Shown piece by piece: positions 24,233 to 31,366 of a DNA stretch of 64,000 nt. How positions within the stretch are numbered: position 1 is the stretch's first letter; each line of letters begins with the position of its first letter. Source of the stretch: Dehalococcoidia bacterium. GTDB taxonomy: Bacteria > Chloroflexota > Dehalococcoidia > Lucifugimonadales > UBA1123. The stretch is from the NCBI GenBank assembly GCA_009838465.1, contig VXRN01000027.1, positions 1-64,000 on the forward strand, written 5' to 3'. A model generated the notes under the pieces. The model saw nothing but the letters and a program-made list of their open reading frames with translations, ran no database searches and was not told where the DNA came from. The position numbers and the translations under genes were made by a program.

Positions 24233-25270
24233 TCTCCGCCGAACCTCACCCAGTATCCCGTTGGGCCGAACGAGCATCACCGCCACTATCAGGACCCCTA
24301 TCATGAAGAAGCGGAAGTTGGGGTCTTCGAGCGCCTCCGGCAGGAACTGGAGCGCGTCCGGCAGGAACTGGAGCGCGTCCGGCAGGAACTGCGTACCCGT
24401 CCATATACCCCACACCACGAACGCCCCGACGATAGCCCCAAGGTTGTTCCCGGTACCACCCACCATCAGCATCGCCCATATCACGAACGTCGCGAGCAGA
24501 GGGTCGAATGTCTGCGGCGCTAGGAAGCGGATGTGGTGCGCGTACAGCGCACCCCCGATTCCCATTATGACCGCCCCAAGCACGAACGACTGGAGCTTGA
24601 AACCGAACACGTCCTTTCCGCTCGCCTCCGCTGCCACCTCGTCCTCTCGTATCGCCTTTAGCACTCGGCCCCACGGCGAATTCACGGCCCGCTGAATCGC
24701 CACGAATAGGCCCGCCAGAACTACCAGGACCACGACCAGGTACAGGTAGTCGTATCTCTCCGGCGCCACCCACTCTCCGAGAAATTCCGGTATGCGATAG
24801 AGTCCCTTCGACCCATTCGCCACCCACTTCTCATTCAGGAAGAACAGGCGCACCGCCTCTGCGATTCCGAGCGTCGCAATGGCCAAATAGTCGTCATTCA
24901 AACGCAGCGTTACGTAGCCTATGACCAGCGCAATCAGGGCGCACGCCAGGCCTGCGCCGCCAAGAGCCAGTACAAACCACAGGTCCAACCCCATGTCCAG
25001 AAATCCGGTCTGCGCCCAGTCGCCTCCGAACACGAAGTCCTCGAACTGCGCCGAATCAGGAGGCGGCGTTGTCAGAAGCGCCGAGGTGTACGCTCCGACT
25101 GCGAAGAAACCCGCAATCCCGATATTGAACAGCCCCGTGTATCCCCAGTGAACATTCAGACCCAGCGCGAATATCGAATATATCCCCGCCATGATGGCGA
25201 AGCCCACCGCGTAGTTCACCACGCCCATCAACTCCATACTAGCGCTGCCTCGCTGCGGAACCGCTTCCAT
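24170..25270 (-). CDS. livM: Branched-chain amino acid ABC permease LivM
   Basis: Membrane permease of the LivM family, 366 residues. FALGLNVHWGYTGLFNIGIAGFFAVGAY near the start, IATLGIAEAVRLFFLNE and VLKAIREDEVAAEASG (the coupling helix contacting the ATPases) are characteristic, and VRPNGILGE closes the conserved part. Two oddities: a QFLPDAL heptapeptide is present three times in a row, encoded by a 21-bp tandem repeat in a periplasmic loop, and the last ~15 residues (PSPQPSPSRERG) are translated from an intergenic repeat. Last gene of the leftward livGFHM set. The start could also be the ATG eleven codons on. Confidence 0.93.
   Translation of the reverse strand: MEAVPQRGSASMELMGVVNYAVGFAIMAGIYSIFALGLNVHWGYTGLFNIGIAGFFAVGAYTSALLTTPPPDSAQFEDFVFGGDWAQTGFLDMGLDLWFVLALGGAGLACALIALVIGYVTLRLNDDYLAIATLGIAEAVRLFFLNEKWVANGSKGLYRIPEFLGEWVAPERYDYLYLVVVLVVLAGLFVAIQRAVNSPWGRVLKAIREDEVAAEASGKDVFGFKLQSFVLGAVIMGIGGALYAHHIRFLAPQTFDPLLATFVIWAMLMVGGTGNNLGAIVGAFVVWGIWTGTQFLPDALQFLPDALQFLPEALEDPNFRFFMIGVLIVAVMLVRPNGILGEVRRRVSQAPSPQPSPSRERGAGQR
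24329..24391 (-). repeat. 21-bp tandem triplication inside livM
   Basis: Three head-to-tail copies of a 21-bp unit (on the coding strand CAGTTCCTGCCGGACGCGCTC; one copy has a single change giving Glu for Asp). It encodes QFLPDAL three times in frame. Confidence 0.92.
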
Positions 25271-25274
25271 GACG

Positions 25275-25330
25275 CGAATATCCCTTCCCCCTTGACGGGG
25301 GAAGGTTAGGATGGGGGTGCACCCTTCTAT
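25275..25330. repeat. Short dispersed repeat between livH and livM
   Basis: ATCCCTTCCCCCTTGACGGG, GGAAGGTTAGGATGGGGGTG and CACC form a partial cassette of the family seen at 13.7 and 16.1 kb. It lies in the 81-bp gap between two permease genes of one operon. Confidence 0.8.
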
Positions 25331-25351
25331 ACACTAAGTGAAACAGCCTCA

Positions 25352-26374
25352 TCACCCCGACCCTCCGAACAGCCCCCTCGGTCTCGCCAGCAGCATCACT
25401 ATCATGATCCCGAAGGCCACCGCGGGCTTGTAGCTCGGATTTATCCATTGCGTCGAAACCTCCATTGTCACCCCTATCGCGAACGCCCCTACCAGCGCGC
25501 CATACGGATTCCCGATGCCTCCCAGTATGACCGCCGCGAACAATGGAATCAGGAACTTCCACCCCATTATCGGTATCATCTGCGCCTGAGACACCGACAG
25601 CAAGACCCCCGCGATTGCTGCCAGTCCACCGCCGGTGGCCCACGTCCACCGGATAACATGCTGCGTGTTTATGCCGGTCACTCGGGCGAGATCGGGGTTG
25701 TCCGCCGTCGCCCTCATCGCCTTGCCCATCTTGGTATGCGTCAGGATTACGTATATGCCCGCCACGAGCGCGACTGCCGCCAACCCGATGAACACGCTGT
25801 CCGGCGGAAGGCGCACGTCCATCGGCAGCCGGAATACCTGTCTCGACTCTCGCGGAAATGCCTGCGCGTCAGTCGTCCAGAATATCTGCACCAGTCCGCG
25901 CAGCGCGATGGCGACCCCCAGAGACGCCATCGAGAGCATCACCACATTGACGCCACGATCCCTCAGTCTCCGGTAGATGCCCATGTCCAACAAAATCGCG
26001 CCGCCCGCGACTATCGTGGTGCCGATGGGCAGCGCTATCAGCAGCGGGTATCCGAACGTGAAAGGCCCAAGTCCCGCGCCCTCTATGCCAATTGGGGCCA
26101 ACAGAGACTGGACGATGAAGAACGTCACATACGCGCCCATCACCATGTAGTCGCCGTGCGCGACGTTCGCGAACTTCAGTATCCCGAATATGAGAGTCAG
26201 GCCGATTGCTCCCAGCGCGATGATCGCTGCCAGGAACAGACCGTTCACCACGAGCGACATCTTCACACCGGGCAGGGCCCCGGCCAAGAGCGTAACAATC
26301 ACCAGCGCCGCCGTCACGCGCCATGGCGTCCACCCGGCCATGAACCAAGCAGATCTCTGCCTAATCGTGGTCAT
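25352..26374 (-). CDS. livH: Branched-chain amino acid ABC permease LivH
   Basis: LivH-family permease, 340 residues, about eight membrane spans. GAIGLTLIFGILKFANVAHGDYMVMGAYVTFF is the family signature; GKAMRATADNPDLARVTGIN is the ATPase-coupling helix. GGIGNPYGALVGAFAIGVTMEV closes the domain, followed by PRGLFGGSG. The N-terminus has an extra hydrophobic stretch (WRVTAALVIVTLLAG). ATG follows GAGAGG. It forms the channel with LivM; LivG and LivF, encoded upstream on the same strand, power it. Confidence 0.94.
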   Translation of the reverse strand: MTTIRQRSAWFMAGWTPWRVTAALVIVTLLAGALPGVKMSLVVNGLFLAAIIALGAIGLTLIFGILKFANVAHGDYMVMGAYVTFFIVQSLLAPIGIEGAGLGPFTFGYPLLIALPIGTTIVAGGAILLDMGIYRRLRDRGVNVVMLSMASLGVAIALRGLVQIFWTTDAQAFPRESRQVFRLPMDVRLPPDSVFIGLAAVALVAGIYVILTHTKMGKAMRATADNPDLARVTGINTQHVIRWTWATGGGLAAIAGVLLSVSQAQMIPIMGWKFLIPLFAAVILGGIGNPYGALVGAFAIGVTMEVSTQWINPSYKPAVAFGIMIVMLLARPRGLFGGSG

Positions 26375-26399
26375 AGTTACCTCTCGTCATCTGTATGTT

Positions 26400-26625
26400 G
26401 AAAATCCCCTCTTCCTCGACAGGCTCACAAGGGTAGTAAAATATACAGTCAGCTACGAAAACCGCTCAACAAATCCCCTCTCCCTCAGGGTTCACAAGGG
26501 TAGGCAAATGTGCAGTCAACTACGAATACCAGCCGACAGATCCCCTCTCCCTCAGGGAGAGGGCTAGGGTGAGGGTGAAATACCTACCCTTCTCAGCTCC
26601 CTCAGGGTGAGGGTGATAGGCCTGA
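26400..26625. repeat. Dispersed repeat cluster splitting livF from livH
   Basis: Two tandem partial cassettes plus one full unit (GGTAGGCAAATGTGCAGTCA, CTACGAATACCAGCCGACAG, CCCTCTCCCTCAGGGAGAGG, CTAGGGTGAGGGTGAAATACC). It matches 1,760-1,870 almost base for base. It fills the 254-bp space between two genes of one transporter operon. Confidence 0.88.
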
Positions 26626-26628
26626 AAC

Positions 26629-27333
26629 CTACCCTCCCAAATACAGCCTTGCTATCTCAGGATTGTCCAGCAGCGCCGGCCCCCTGTCCTCCAGCCTGTT
26701 CTCCCCTGACGACAGCACATATCCCCTGTCCGACATACTCAGCGCCTCCCGTGCGTTCTGCTCCACCAGCAGTATGGACACGCCCATAGAGTTCACGCTC
26801 CGTATGCGCTCGAACACCGAACCCATCATCAGCGGAGACAGCCCCGCCGATGGCTCGTCCAGCAGCAGCATCACAGGGTCCAGCATCAGCGCCCGCGCTA
26901 TCGCCAGCATCTGGCGTTGTCCCCCGGAAAGGCTTCCCGCGTTCCGGTTCGGACGGTCCGCCAGGTCCGGGAATATCTCGAACATCTCCTCGATTCTCGC
27001 TCGGTAGTCGTCCTTGCGGATGAACGCCCCCATGTCCAGGTTCTCCCGTATCGTCAGCGACGGAAAGACGTTCGCCGTCTGCGGAACGTAGCACAGTCCG
27101 CTCCTCACAATCTGCTCGGGCGCCATGTTGGAAATCTCATTGCCCCTGAACATCACGCTGCCCGATCCGACGTTCACAAGCCCAATTACGGACTTCATAA
27201 GCGTGGACTTGCCGCAGCCGTTTGGCCCGATGATAGTAACTATCTCTCCGGTATCCACGGTTATGGACACGCCATGCAGGATTTCGGTCTCCCCGTATCC
27301 TGCAACTATGTCTCGCGCTTCAAGCAGGGCCAC
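26629..27333 (-). CDS. livF: Branched-chain amino acid ABC ATPase LivF
   Basis: ATP-binding subunit, 234 residues. Walker A is GPNGCGKSTLMK, the signature LSGGQRQMLAIARAL, and Walker B VMLLLDEPSAGLSP. The start resembles LivF proteins (ALLEARDIVAGYGETEILHGVSI), and the C-terminus ends at the usual LYLGG. GTG start after AGGAGG. It overlaps the livG end by 14 bases, so translation is coupled. Together with LivG it drives transport through LivHM. Confidence 0.95.
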   Translation of the reverse strand: MALLEARDIVAGYGETEILHGVSITVDTGEIVTIIGPNGCGKSTLMKSVIGLVNVGSGSVMFRGNEISNMAPEQIVRSGLCYVPQTANVFPSLTIRENLDMGAFIRKDDYRARIEEMFEIFPDLADRPNRNAGSLSGGQRQMLAIARALMLDPVMLLLDEPSAGLSPLMMGSVFERIRSVNSMGVSILLVEQNAREALSMSDRGYVLSSGENRLEDRGPALLDNPEIARLYLGG

Positions 27334-28096
27334 CTATCACCCCTCCTAAGTACACTTCCAGCACCTGCGGGTCGCTCTGAACTTCGCCCGGCGTCCCCTC
27401 CGCTATGACAGATCCGTTCGCCATCACGATAACCGGGTCGCACAGCCGCGCCACCAGTTCCATGTCGTGCTCGATGAGCAGGAAGGTAACACCCCGTTCG
27501 TCGCACGCCCGCCGGATGTCCGCCGCCAGGTCGCCCAGCAGCGTCCGGTTCACCCCCGCCGCAGGCTCGTCCAGCAACACCATCTTCGGCTCCGCCATCA
27601 GCGTTCTCGCAAGTTCCAGCAGCTTCTTTTGCCCTGTGGAAAGGTTGCCCGCGTACTCGTCCGCCAGGTGCGATAGCCTCACGAACTCCAGCGTCTCCAT
27701 CGCCCGCTCCTCTATATCCCGCTCCTGGCGCGCCACCCGCCACGGCGTCAGCCACGACGCCCAGAGTCTCTCCCCTGTCTGCCGCGCCGGGACCACCATC
27801 AGGTTCTCCAGGACCGTCATCCCCTTCATCTCCCTGGGAATCTGGAACGTTCGCATCAGACCGCGCGCGAACGTCTGGTGCATCTTCGACCCGTGTATCT
27901 CCTCCCCGTCGAATATAATCCGACCGCCGGAGAGGGGAATCGCCCCCGAAACCAGGTTGAACAGCGTCGTCTTGCCCGCGCCGTTCGGCCCGATAAGCCC
28001 CGTTATCGTGCCGCGCATCACATCCAGGCTGCAATTGTCCACCGCCCGGACGCCGCCAAAGTCCTTGACCGCATCCCGCACCTGGAGAAGTGGCAT
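27320..28096 (-). CDS. livG: Branched-chain amino acid ABC ATPase LivG
   Basis: ATP-binding subunit of about 258 residues. MPLLQVRDAVKDFGGVRAVD is the usual LivG start, with Walker A GPNGAGKTTLFN, signature LSTGQKKLLELARTL and Walker B MVLLDEPAAGVN. FLLIEHDMELV holds the switch His, and the C-terminus reads VLEVYLGG. I placed the start at the ATG before PLLQV because the longer TTG frame has no ribosome site and no homology. First gene of the leftward set G-F-H-M; the receptor gene is convergent at the other end. Confidence 0.92.
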   Translation of the reverse strand: MPLLQVRDAVKDFGGVRAVDNCSLDVMRGTITGLIGPNGAGKTTLFNLVSGAIPLSGGRIIFDGEEIHGSKMHQTFARGLMRTFQIPREMKGMTVLENLMVVPARQTGERLWASWLTPWRVARQERDIEERAMETLEFVRLSHLADEYAGNLSTGQKKLLELARTLMAEPKMVLLDEPAAGVNRTLLGDLAADIRRACDERGVTFLLIEHDMELVARLCDPVIVMANGSVIAEGTPGEVQSDPQVLEVYLGGVIGGPA

Positions 28097-28174
28097 TGAT
28101 TCTGTCAAACGACGCTCCGACGAGGTATTTCGCGCTTCGATCAAGACGCCAGGCCAGTATATAACATCAGAAGA

Positions 28175-28360
28175 TTTCAGAAGTCCCCTCTCCCTTGAGG
28201 GCTCACAAGGGTAGGCAAAAGTCCCTTCCCCCTTGACGGGGGAAGGTTAGGATGGGGGTGACTCCGCTAATCCAAGTTCAATACCTACCCCCTCAGCTCC
28301 CTCAGGGAGAGGGCTGGAGCCTGCCCCGTACTCCGATACGGGGGTGAGGGCGATTTACAT
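28175..28360. repeat. Dispersed repeat cassette
   Basis: GCTCACAAGGGTAGGCAAAA, TCCCTTCCCCCTTGACGGGG, ATGGGGGTGACTCCGCTAAT, TACCCCCTCAGCTCCCTCAG and GCCTGCCCCGTACTCCGATA. Close to the cassettes at 13.7 and 45.4 kb. Lies between tRNA-Ser and livG. Confidence 0.87.
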
Positions 28361-28419
28361 GGCTTTGCTGCCACCGTGAAGGGCAACCGAAAGACCCTGA
28401 CTTGATAATGGAGAGGAAA

Positions 28420-28512
28420 TGGCGGACAGGGTGGGATTCGAACCCACGAGAGCCTGTCTAAGACCCTACGCCCTTAGCAGGGGCGCGCCTTCAGCCGCTC
28501 GGCCACCTGTCC
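28420..28512 (-). tRNA. tRNA-Ser (GCU anticodon)
   Basis: A complete class II tRNA on the minus strand. Acceptor stem GGACAGG pairs with CCTGTCC, followed by G and an encoded CCA. The D arm is GCCGAGCGGCTGAAGGC, the anticodon stem CGCCC-CTGCTAA-GGGCG gives anticodon GCT (codons AGC/AGU). A long variable arm is present, and the T arm is GTGGG-TTCGAAT-CCCAC. The open frame reading through it (VGFEPTRA) is an artefact. Confidence 0.97.
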
Positions 28513-28851
28513 ATGGTATCCGGCTCGACCGACATTTCGGCCCGAACCGGGAATTGCAGTACGAATACTGTACATTAGACCGATACTCAGCGGCAAGTTC
28601 TGGACGACGCCCGAACCTGTCCCTCGATGGACGAGGCTACCATGCGCAGTACTCGGAGTTCGCTGGGGGTCGGAGGATGAAAATCATCATCGGACACGAT
28701 CAGACTTCGGACGCTCTCAGCCACCTCTTCGGCCTGCGCATCGTCCATCCGCTCATGGAAGAGATGTATGATAACGGTCCCATCCTCATCGTGTCCTGCG
28801 CGAACGAATCTGCCTGTAGTGAATCTTCTTTGAGTGAGAAAGGAGATTAAA
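28513..28851. other. 339-bp stretch without a recognised gene
   Basis: Between the tRNA-Ser 5' side and the next gene. I see no convincing frame on either strand and none of the palindromic repeat family. A small CAGTA-CGAA-TACTG inverted repeat lies near 28,557. It should contain the tRNA promoter reading left and that of the exported-protein gene reading right. Confidence 0.5.
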
Positions 28852-29502
28852 ATGATCAAGAGGATAGCGACAGGCAAAACCGTTTCTGTGACTGCTATAG
28901 CAGTAGTCGCATTGATTGCCGCCTTTGCAATTGTGCTCGTCAACCGAGTGGGCGGCGAAGCTAGCCCCTCCGAACTACCAAGTATGACGCTTGTCTATGA
29001 GGTCTATGGCCCAGCAGTTACTGTAGGTCAGAACGCAGTAGATCCCTATAAGGAAACCCGACGATTGGAGTACCGGTCAAAGAGTGACTGGACCGAGACC
29101 GTGATCGAGTCACCCACAATAGACCTTGGAAGGTATGGGAGTGGTAGCAACGTCGGTTCATACCGCACGTTGAAAGGCAGAGTACTCACAGAATACGATC
29201 CGCTAGACGGGAGTACCGAAGAGAGCACCATTGATGAGGGCGTGACCCATATACCGAATGCGGCCTTTATGTTTGTTCATACGTCTCCAGTCAAGCCTCT
29301 CGGCAATGTTCAGGGCGTTTCAATAGCTACTGAAGCAAAAATCTGTTTCAACAGCGAATGTGAAGAGAACGCAGGTGGTGTCAAGTACAGTGCTAATGGT
29401 GTGAATCTGGTAGTGCTTGAGGGTGATAATTGGATCATTCCTCTCGAATTTGGAAATGGATTCGTCTTGAGATCAGCTAACATACAAGCTTCAAGACCTT
29501 AG
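28852..29502 (+). CDS. Membrane-anchored exported protein, unrecognised
   Basis: A 216-residue protein that starts at an ATG after AAGGAG. Basic N-terminus, then one hydrophobic helix (VSVTAIAVVALIAAFAIVLV) that could be a signal anchor or an uncleaved signal peptide; no lipobox. The extracellular part has short beta-type segments (MTLVYEVYGPAVTV, RRLEYRSKSDWTETVIES), LPxxG-free, with two Cys close together (ICFNSECEEN) that could form a disulfide. Base composition looks lower in GC than its neighbours, hinting at acquisition. No domain recognised. Confidence 0.6.
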   Translation: MIKRIATGKTVSVTAIAVVALIAAFAIVLVNRVGGEASPSELPSMTLVYEVYGPAVTVGQNAVDPYKETRRLEYRSKSDWTETVIESPTIDLGRYGSGSNVGSYRTLKGRVLTEYDPLDGSTEESTIDEGVTHIPNAAFMFVHTSPVKPLGNVQGVSIATEAKICFNSECEENAGGVKYSANGVNLVVLEGDNWIIPLEFGNGFVLRSANIQASRP

Positions 29503-29572
29503 GTTATACCCATTCCGAGTAACGTCGTCGTGTTCCCTCGGTTGCACGCCGGATATTTGATGCTTCCACCGT

Positions 29573-29612
29573 TCGTCCTGAGCTTGTCGAAGGGAGCTTG
29601 TCGAAGGACGAT
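29573..29612. repeat. GTCCTGAGCTTGTCGAAGG dispersed repeat
   Basis: CGTCCTGAGCTTGTCGAAGG is immediately followed by a second half copy (GAGCTTGTCGAAGGACG), giving an inverted-repeat arrangement. The element is widespread in bacteria, where it yields SLSKG-type artefact peptides when translated. Here it abuts the signal peptidase remnant. Confidence 0.8.
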
Positions 29613-29613
29613 C

Positions 29614-29874
29614 TTGGCTGCTATTGAACTGGACAATGGGCATGTCATTCGAAATGGCGAACCGCTGGGTGAACCCTTCGTTGCAAACTACGACAGGCGC
29701 ACCAGTAACCTCGTAACAGTGCCGGAAGGCACATATTACGTGTTGGGTGCCAGCCGTCCAATGTCCAGCGACTCGCACCACTGGGGATTCATGTCGGACG
29801 AGTACATCATCGGTCGCGCCTGGCTCAGCTACTGGCCCTCCGTCAGGATCGAGTTCCTCCACGCCCCCTGGTAA
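29614..29874 (+). pseudogene. Remnant of signal peptidase I (C-terminal part)
   Basis: The frame reads VIRNGEPLGEPFVANYD, VTVPEGTYYVLGASRPMSSDSHHWGFM and IIGRAWLSYWP. These are the last conserved boxes of S26 signal peptidases (YFVMGDNRxxSSDSRxWG and IIGKAxxxYWP). The GDNR box has decayed to GASR. The N-terminal membrane anchor, the catalytic Ser box and the Lys box are missing; a dispersed repeat sits directly upstream. It cannot be an active peptidase. Confidence 0.72.
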
Positions 29875-29963
29875 GGTCACGGCGCAAGCCCACCCGAAAC
29901 GCGCTGTACCGATCCTGAATATCCCAATATCCAGCAAACCCTCGAAGAGGCTCGCCGCTCGGC

Positions 29964-29981
29964 AATCCTGATTCAGACAAA
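29964..29981 (+). repeat. AATCCTGATTCAGACAAA motif
   Basis: An 18-base motif just after the signal peptidase remnant. It recurs with one change at 53,568-53,585, and twice with T for A inside the coding linker of the next gene (30,661 and 30,765). Confidence 0.7.
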
Positions 29982-30080
29982 TTCCCTCTTGACAACCTGT
30001 CCGAACATTCGTACTCTATATCCGTGTACAGAACTTACGTGCGCCACGATAATTGATAACTCATAATTTCTAATTGAAAA

Positions 30081-31283
30081 TTGCCCAAGATAAGACCAAA
30101 CCCACAACTCAAACAAATCGTCCTCGAAGAGACCAACGAAGGACGCGATGTCGTTCGCTACCTCAAGAGCACCTTCATGCAGGTCGAAGATGGCGTGAAC
30201 CTCTTCGGTCTCAGACACAAAGACTATGCTCGCTCGCACAAGATAGCCGCAGCCCGCATCCTCGCAAGAATCGGCCTCGAAGAAGGAAAGCGCTACCTCA
30301 GGAGAAACTACGTCCGGACTCCCTTCAGAAGAGTCCATCCCGAAGAAGAAGACGCCCCAAAGAGAGACATGGCCGCATCCACCGCTGAGTTGTACCGTCT
30401 TGTCAAGAAGGAGACCAACGACGGCAGAGACATCATCATCCGCTTCGTCGGCATAATGAAGGGCTATTATCCTGAGTACAAGCCCCACCTGCGCATGGCC
30501 GCAGCCAAAGAACTCATCCGCCAGATTGAGTTCGACTACGACGACGAGCCAAGCGAGACCGCAACCGCGTCCGTCGTGTCCACCCCCGGACCAGCCACAT
30601 CCTCCGAATCCAACTCCGATTCACAGCCAACCAATCCTGTAAATCCCACACATCCTACAAATCCTGATTCTGACAAAATCACAGCCCATCACCAAAATCA
30701 CACCAATCACAGTTCAGACTCCGACTCACAGCCAGCCAATCCTGTATATCCTACACATCCCGAAAATCCTGATTCTGACAAAGAGCCCAATCCCCCTTCC
30801 GACGAAATCACAGACTATCAGCCCAATCACACAAATCACAGTTCAGACAAAACCGTCTCCCTCGCCGATGTACAGCGCCAAATGCACATCCAGGACGGCT
30901 CAGTACACTATCGGGACTACGCCGCCCAACACGCCAGAGAAGCCGAATCCATCTACCAGTCCATCATCCGCAGAGCCTCATACCGCCGAAACCTGCAAGA
31001 CGCAAAGCGCGAGGCCGAAGAACTCATAGGACAATTCGACCTGTTCATGCAAGAACGCGATCCCGAATACCAGCCTATCGCCGTTCCCGACAACCTCATC
31101 ACAACCTCCCTCACCCAGAGTATGGACGAAACCAGGACCTACCCCTTCGACCCCGCCGACTTCTTCGACCTCGACCAGGACTACTTCTACTACTGCATGT
31201 GTCGTGTGTGCGAGCAGTGCGACGAACTCGACTACTTCTTCGAGTTCATGCGCGAACTCGAAGAGGAATACGAGGACCCCTGA
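30081..31283 (+). CDS. Unrecognised 400-residue protein with duplicated helical domain, repeat linker and Cys cluster
   Basis: No known family was recognised. The N-terminal 170 residues contain two related helical segments: IVLEETNEGRDVVRYL...KIAAARILARIG and LVKKETNDGRDIIIRF...RMAAAKELIRQI. A Pro/Asn/Ser-rich linker (about 175-270) follows, with two copies of NPxxPTHPxNPDSDK and three of NHTNHSSD-like text. The linker DNA is made of dispersed AATCCTGATTCTGACAAA units. The C-terminal part is helical and acidic and ends with a CMCRVCEQC cluster (CxCx2Cx2C) that could bind metal. TTG start without a clear ribosome site, so the true start is uncertain. Isolated between a remnant gene and a TPP enzyme. 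Confidence 0.65.
   Translation: MPKIRPNPQLKQIVLEETNEGRDVVRYLKSTFMQVEDGVNLFGLRHKDYARSHKIAAARILARIGLEEGKRYLRRNYVRTPFRRVHPEEEDAPKRDMAASTAELYRLVKKETNDGRDIIIRFVGIMKGYYPEYKPHLRMAAAKELIRQIEFDYDDEPSETATASVVSTPGPATSSESNSDSQPTNPVNPTHPTNPDSDKITAHHQNHTNHSSDSDSQPANPVYPTHPENPDSDKEPNPPSDEITDYQPNHTNHSSDKTVSLADVQRQMHIQDGSVHYRDYAAQHAREAESIYQSIIRRASYRRNLQDAKREAEELIGQFDLFMQERDPEYQPIAVPDNLITTSLTQSMDETRTYPFDPADFFDLDQDYFYYCMCRVCEQCDELDYFFEFMRELEEEYEDP
30661..30782 (+). repeat. Dispersed-repeat units within a coding linker
   Basis: AATCCTGATTCTGACAAA occurs at both ends of this interval, and blocks such as GCCA(A/G)CCAATCCTGTA(A/T)AT recur just before each. The units are in frame and encode NPDSDK. Confidence 0.85.
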
Positions 31284-31366
31284 CCACCCATTCACAATTT
31301 ACTTCTCGCGGGATAGAATATCGGGCATAGCTAACGCAAACCAGATACTACGAGGAGTGTCCCGAG

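Noticed and set aside
28419-28850. 144-codon frame beginning MADRVGFEPTRACL over the tRNA gene
   Set aside because: The start is the translated reverse of tRNA-Ser, a well-known artefact, and the rest has no homology pattern.
30074-30388. Alternative frame over the start of the 400-residue protein
   Set aside because: Arg/Pro-rich shadow frame; the other frame shows the duplicated helical unit.
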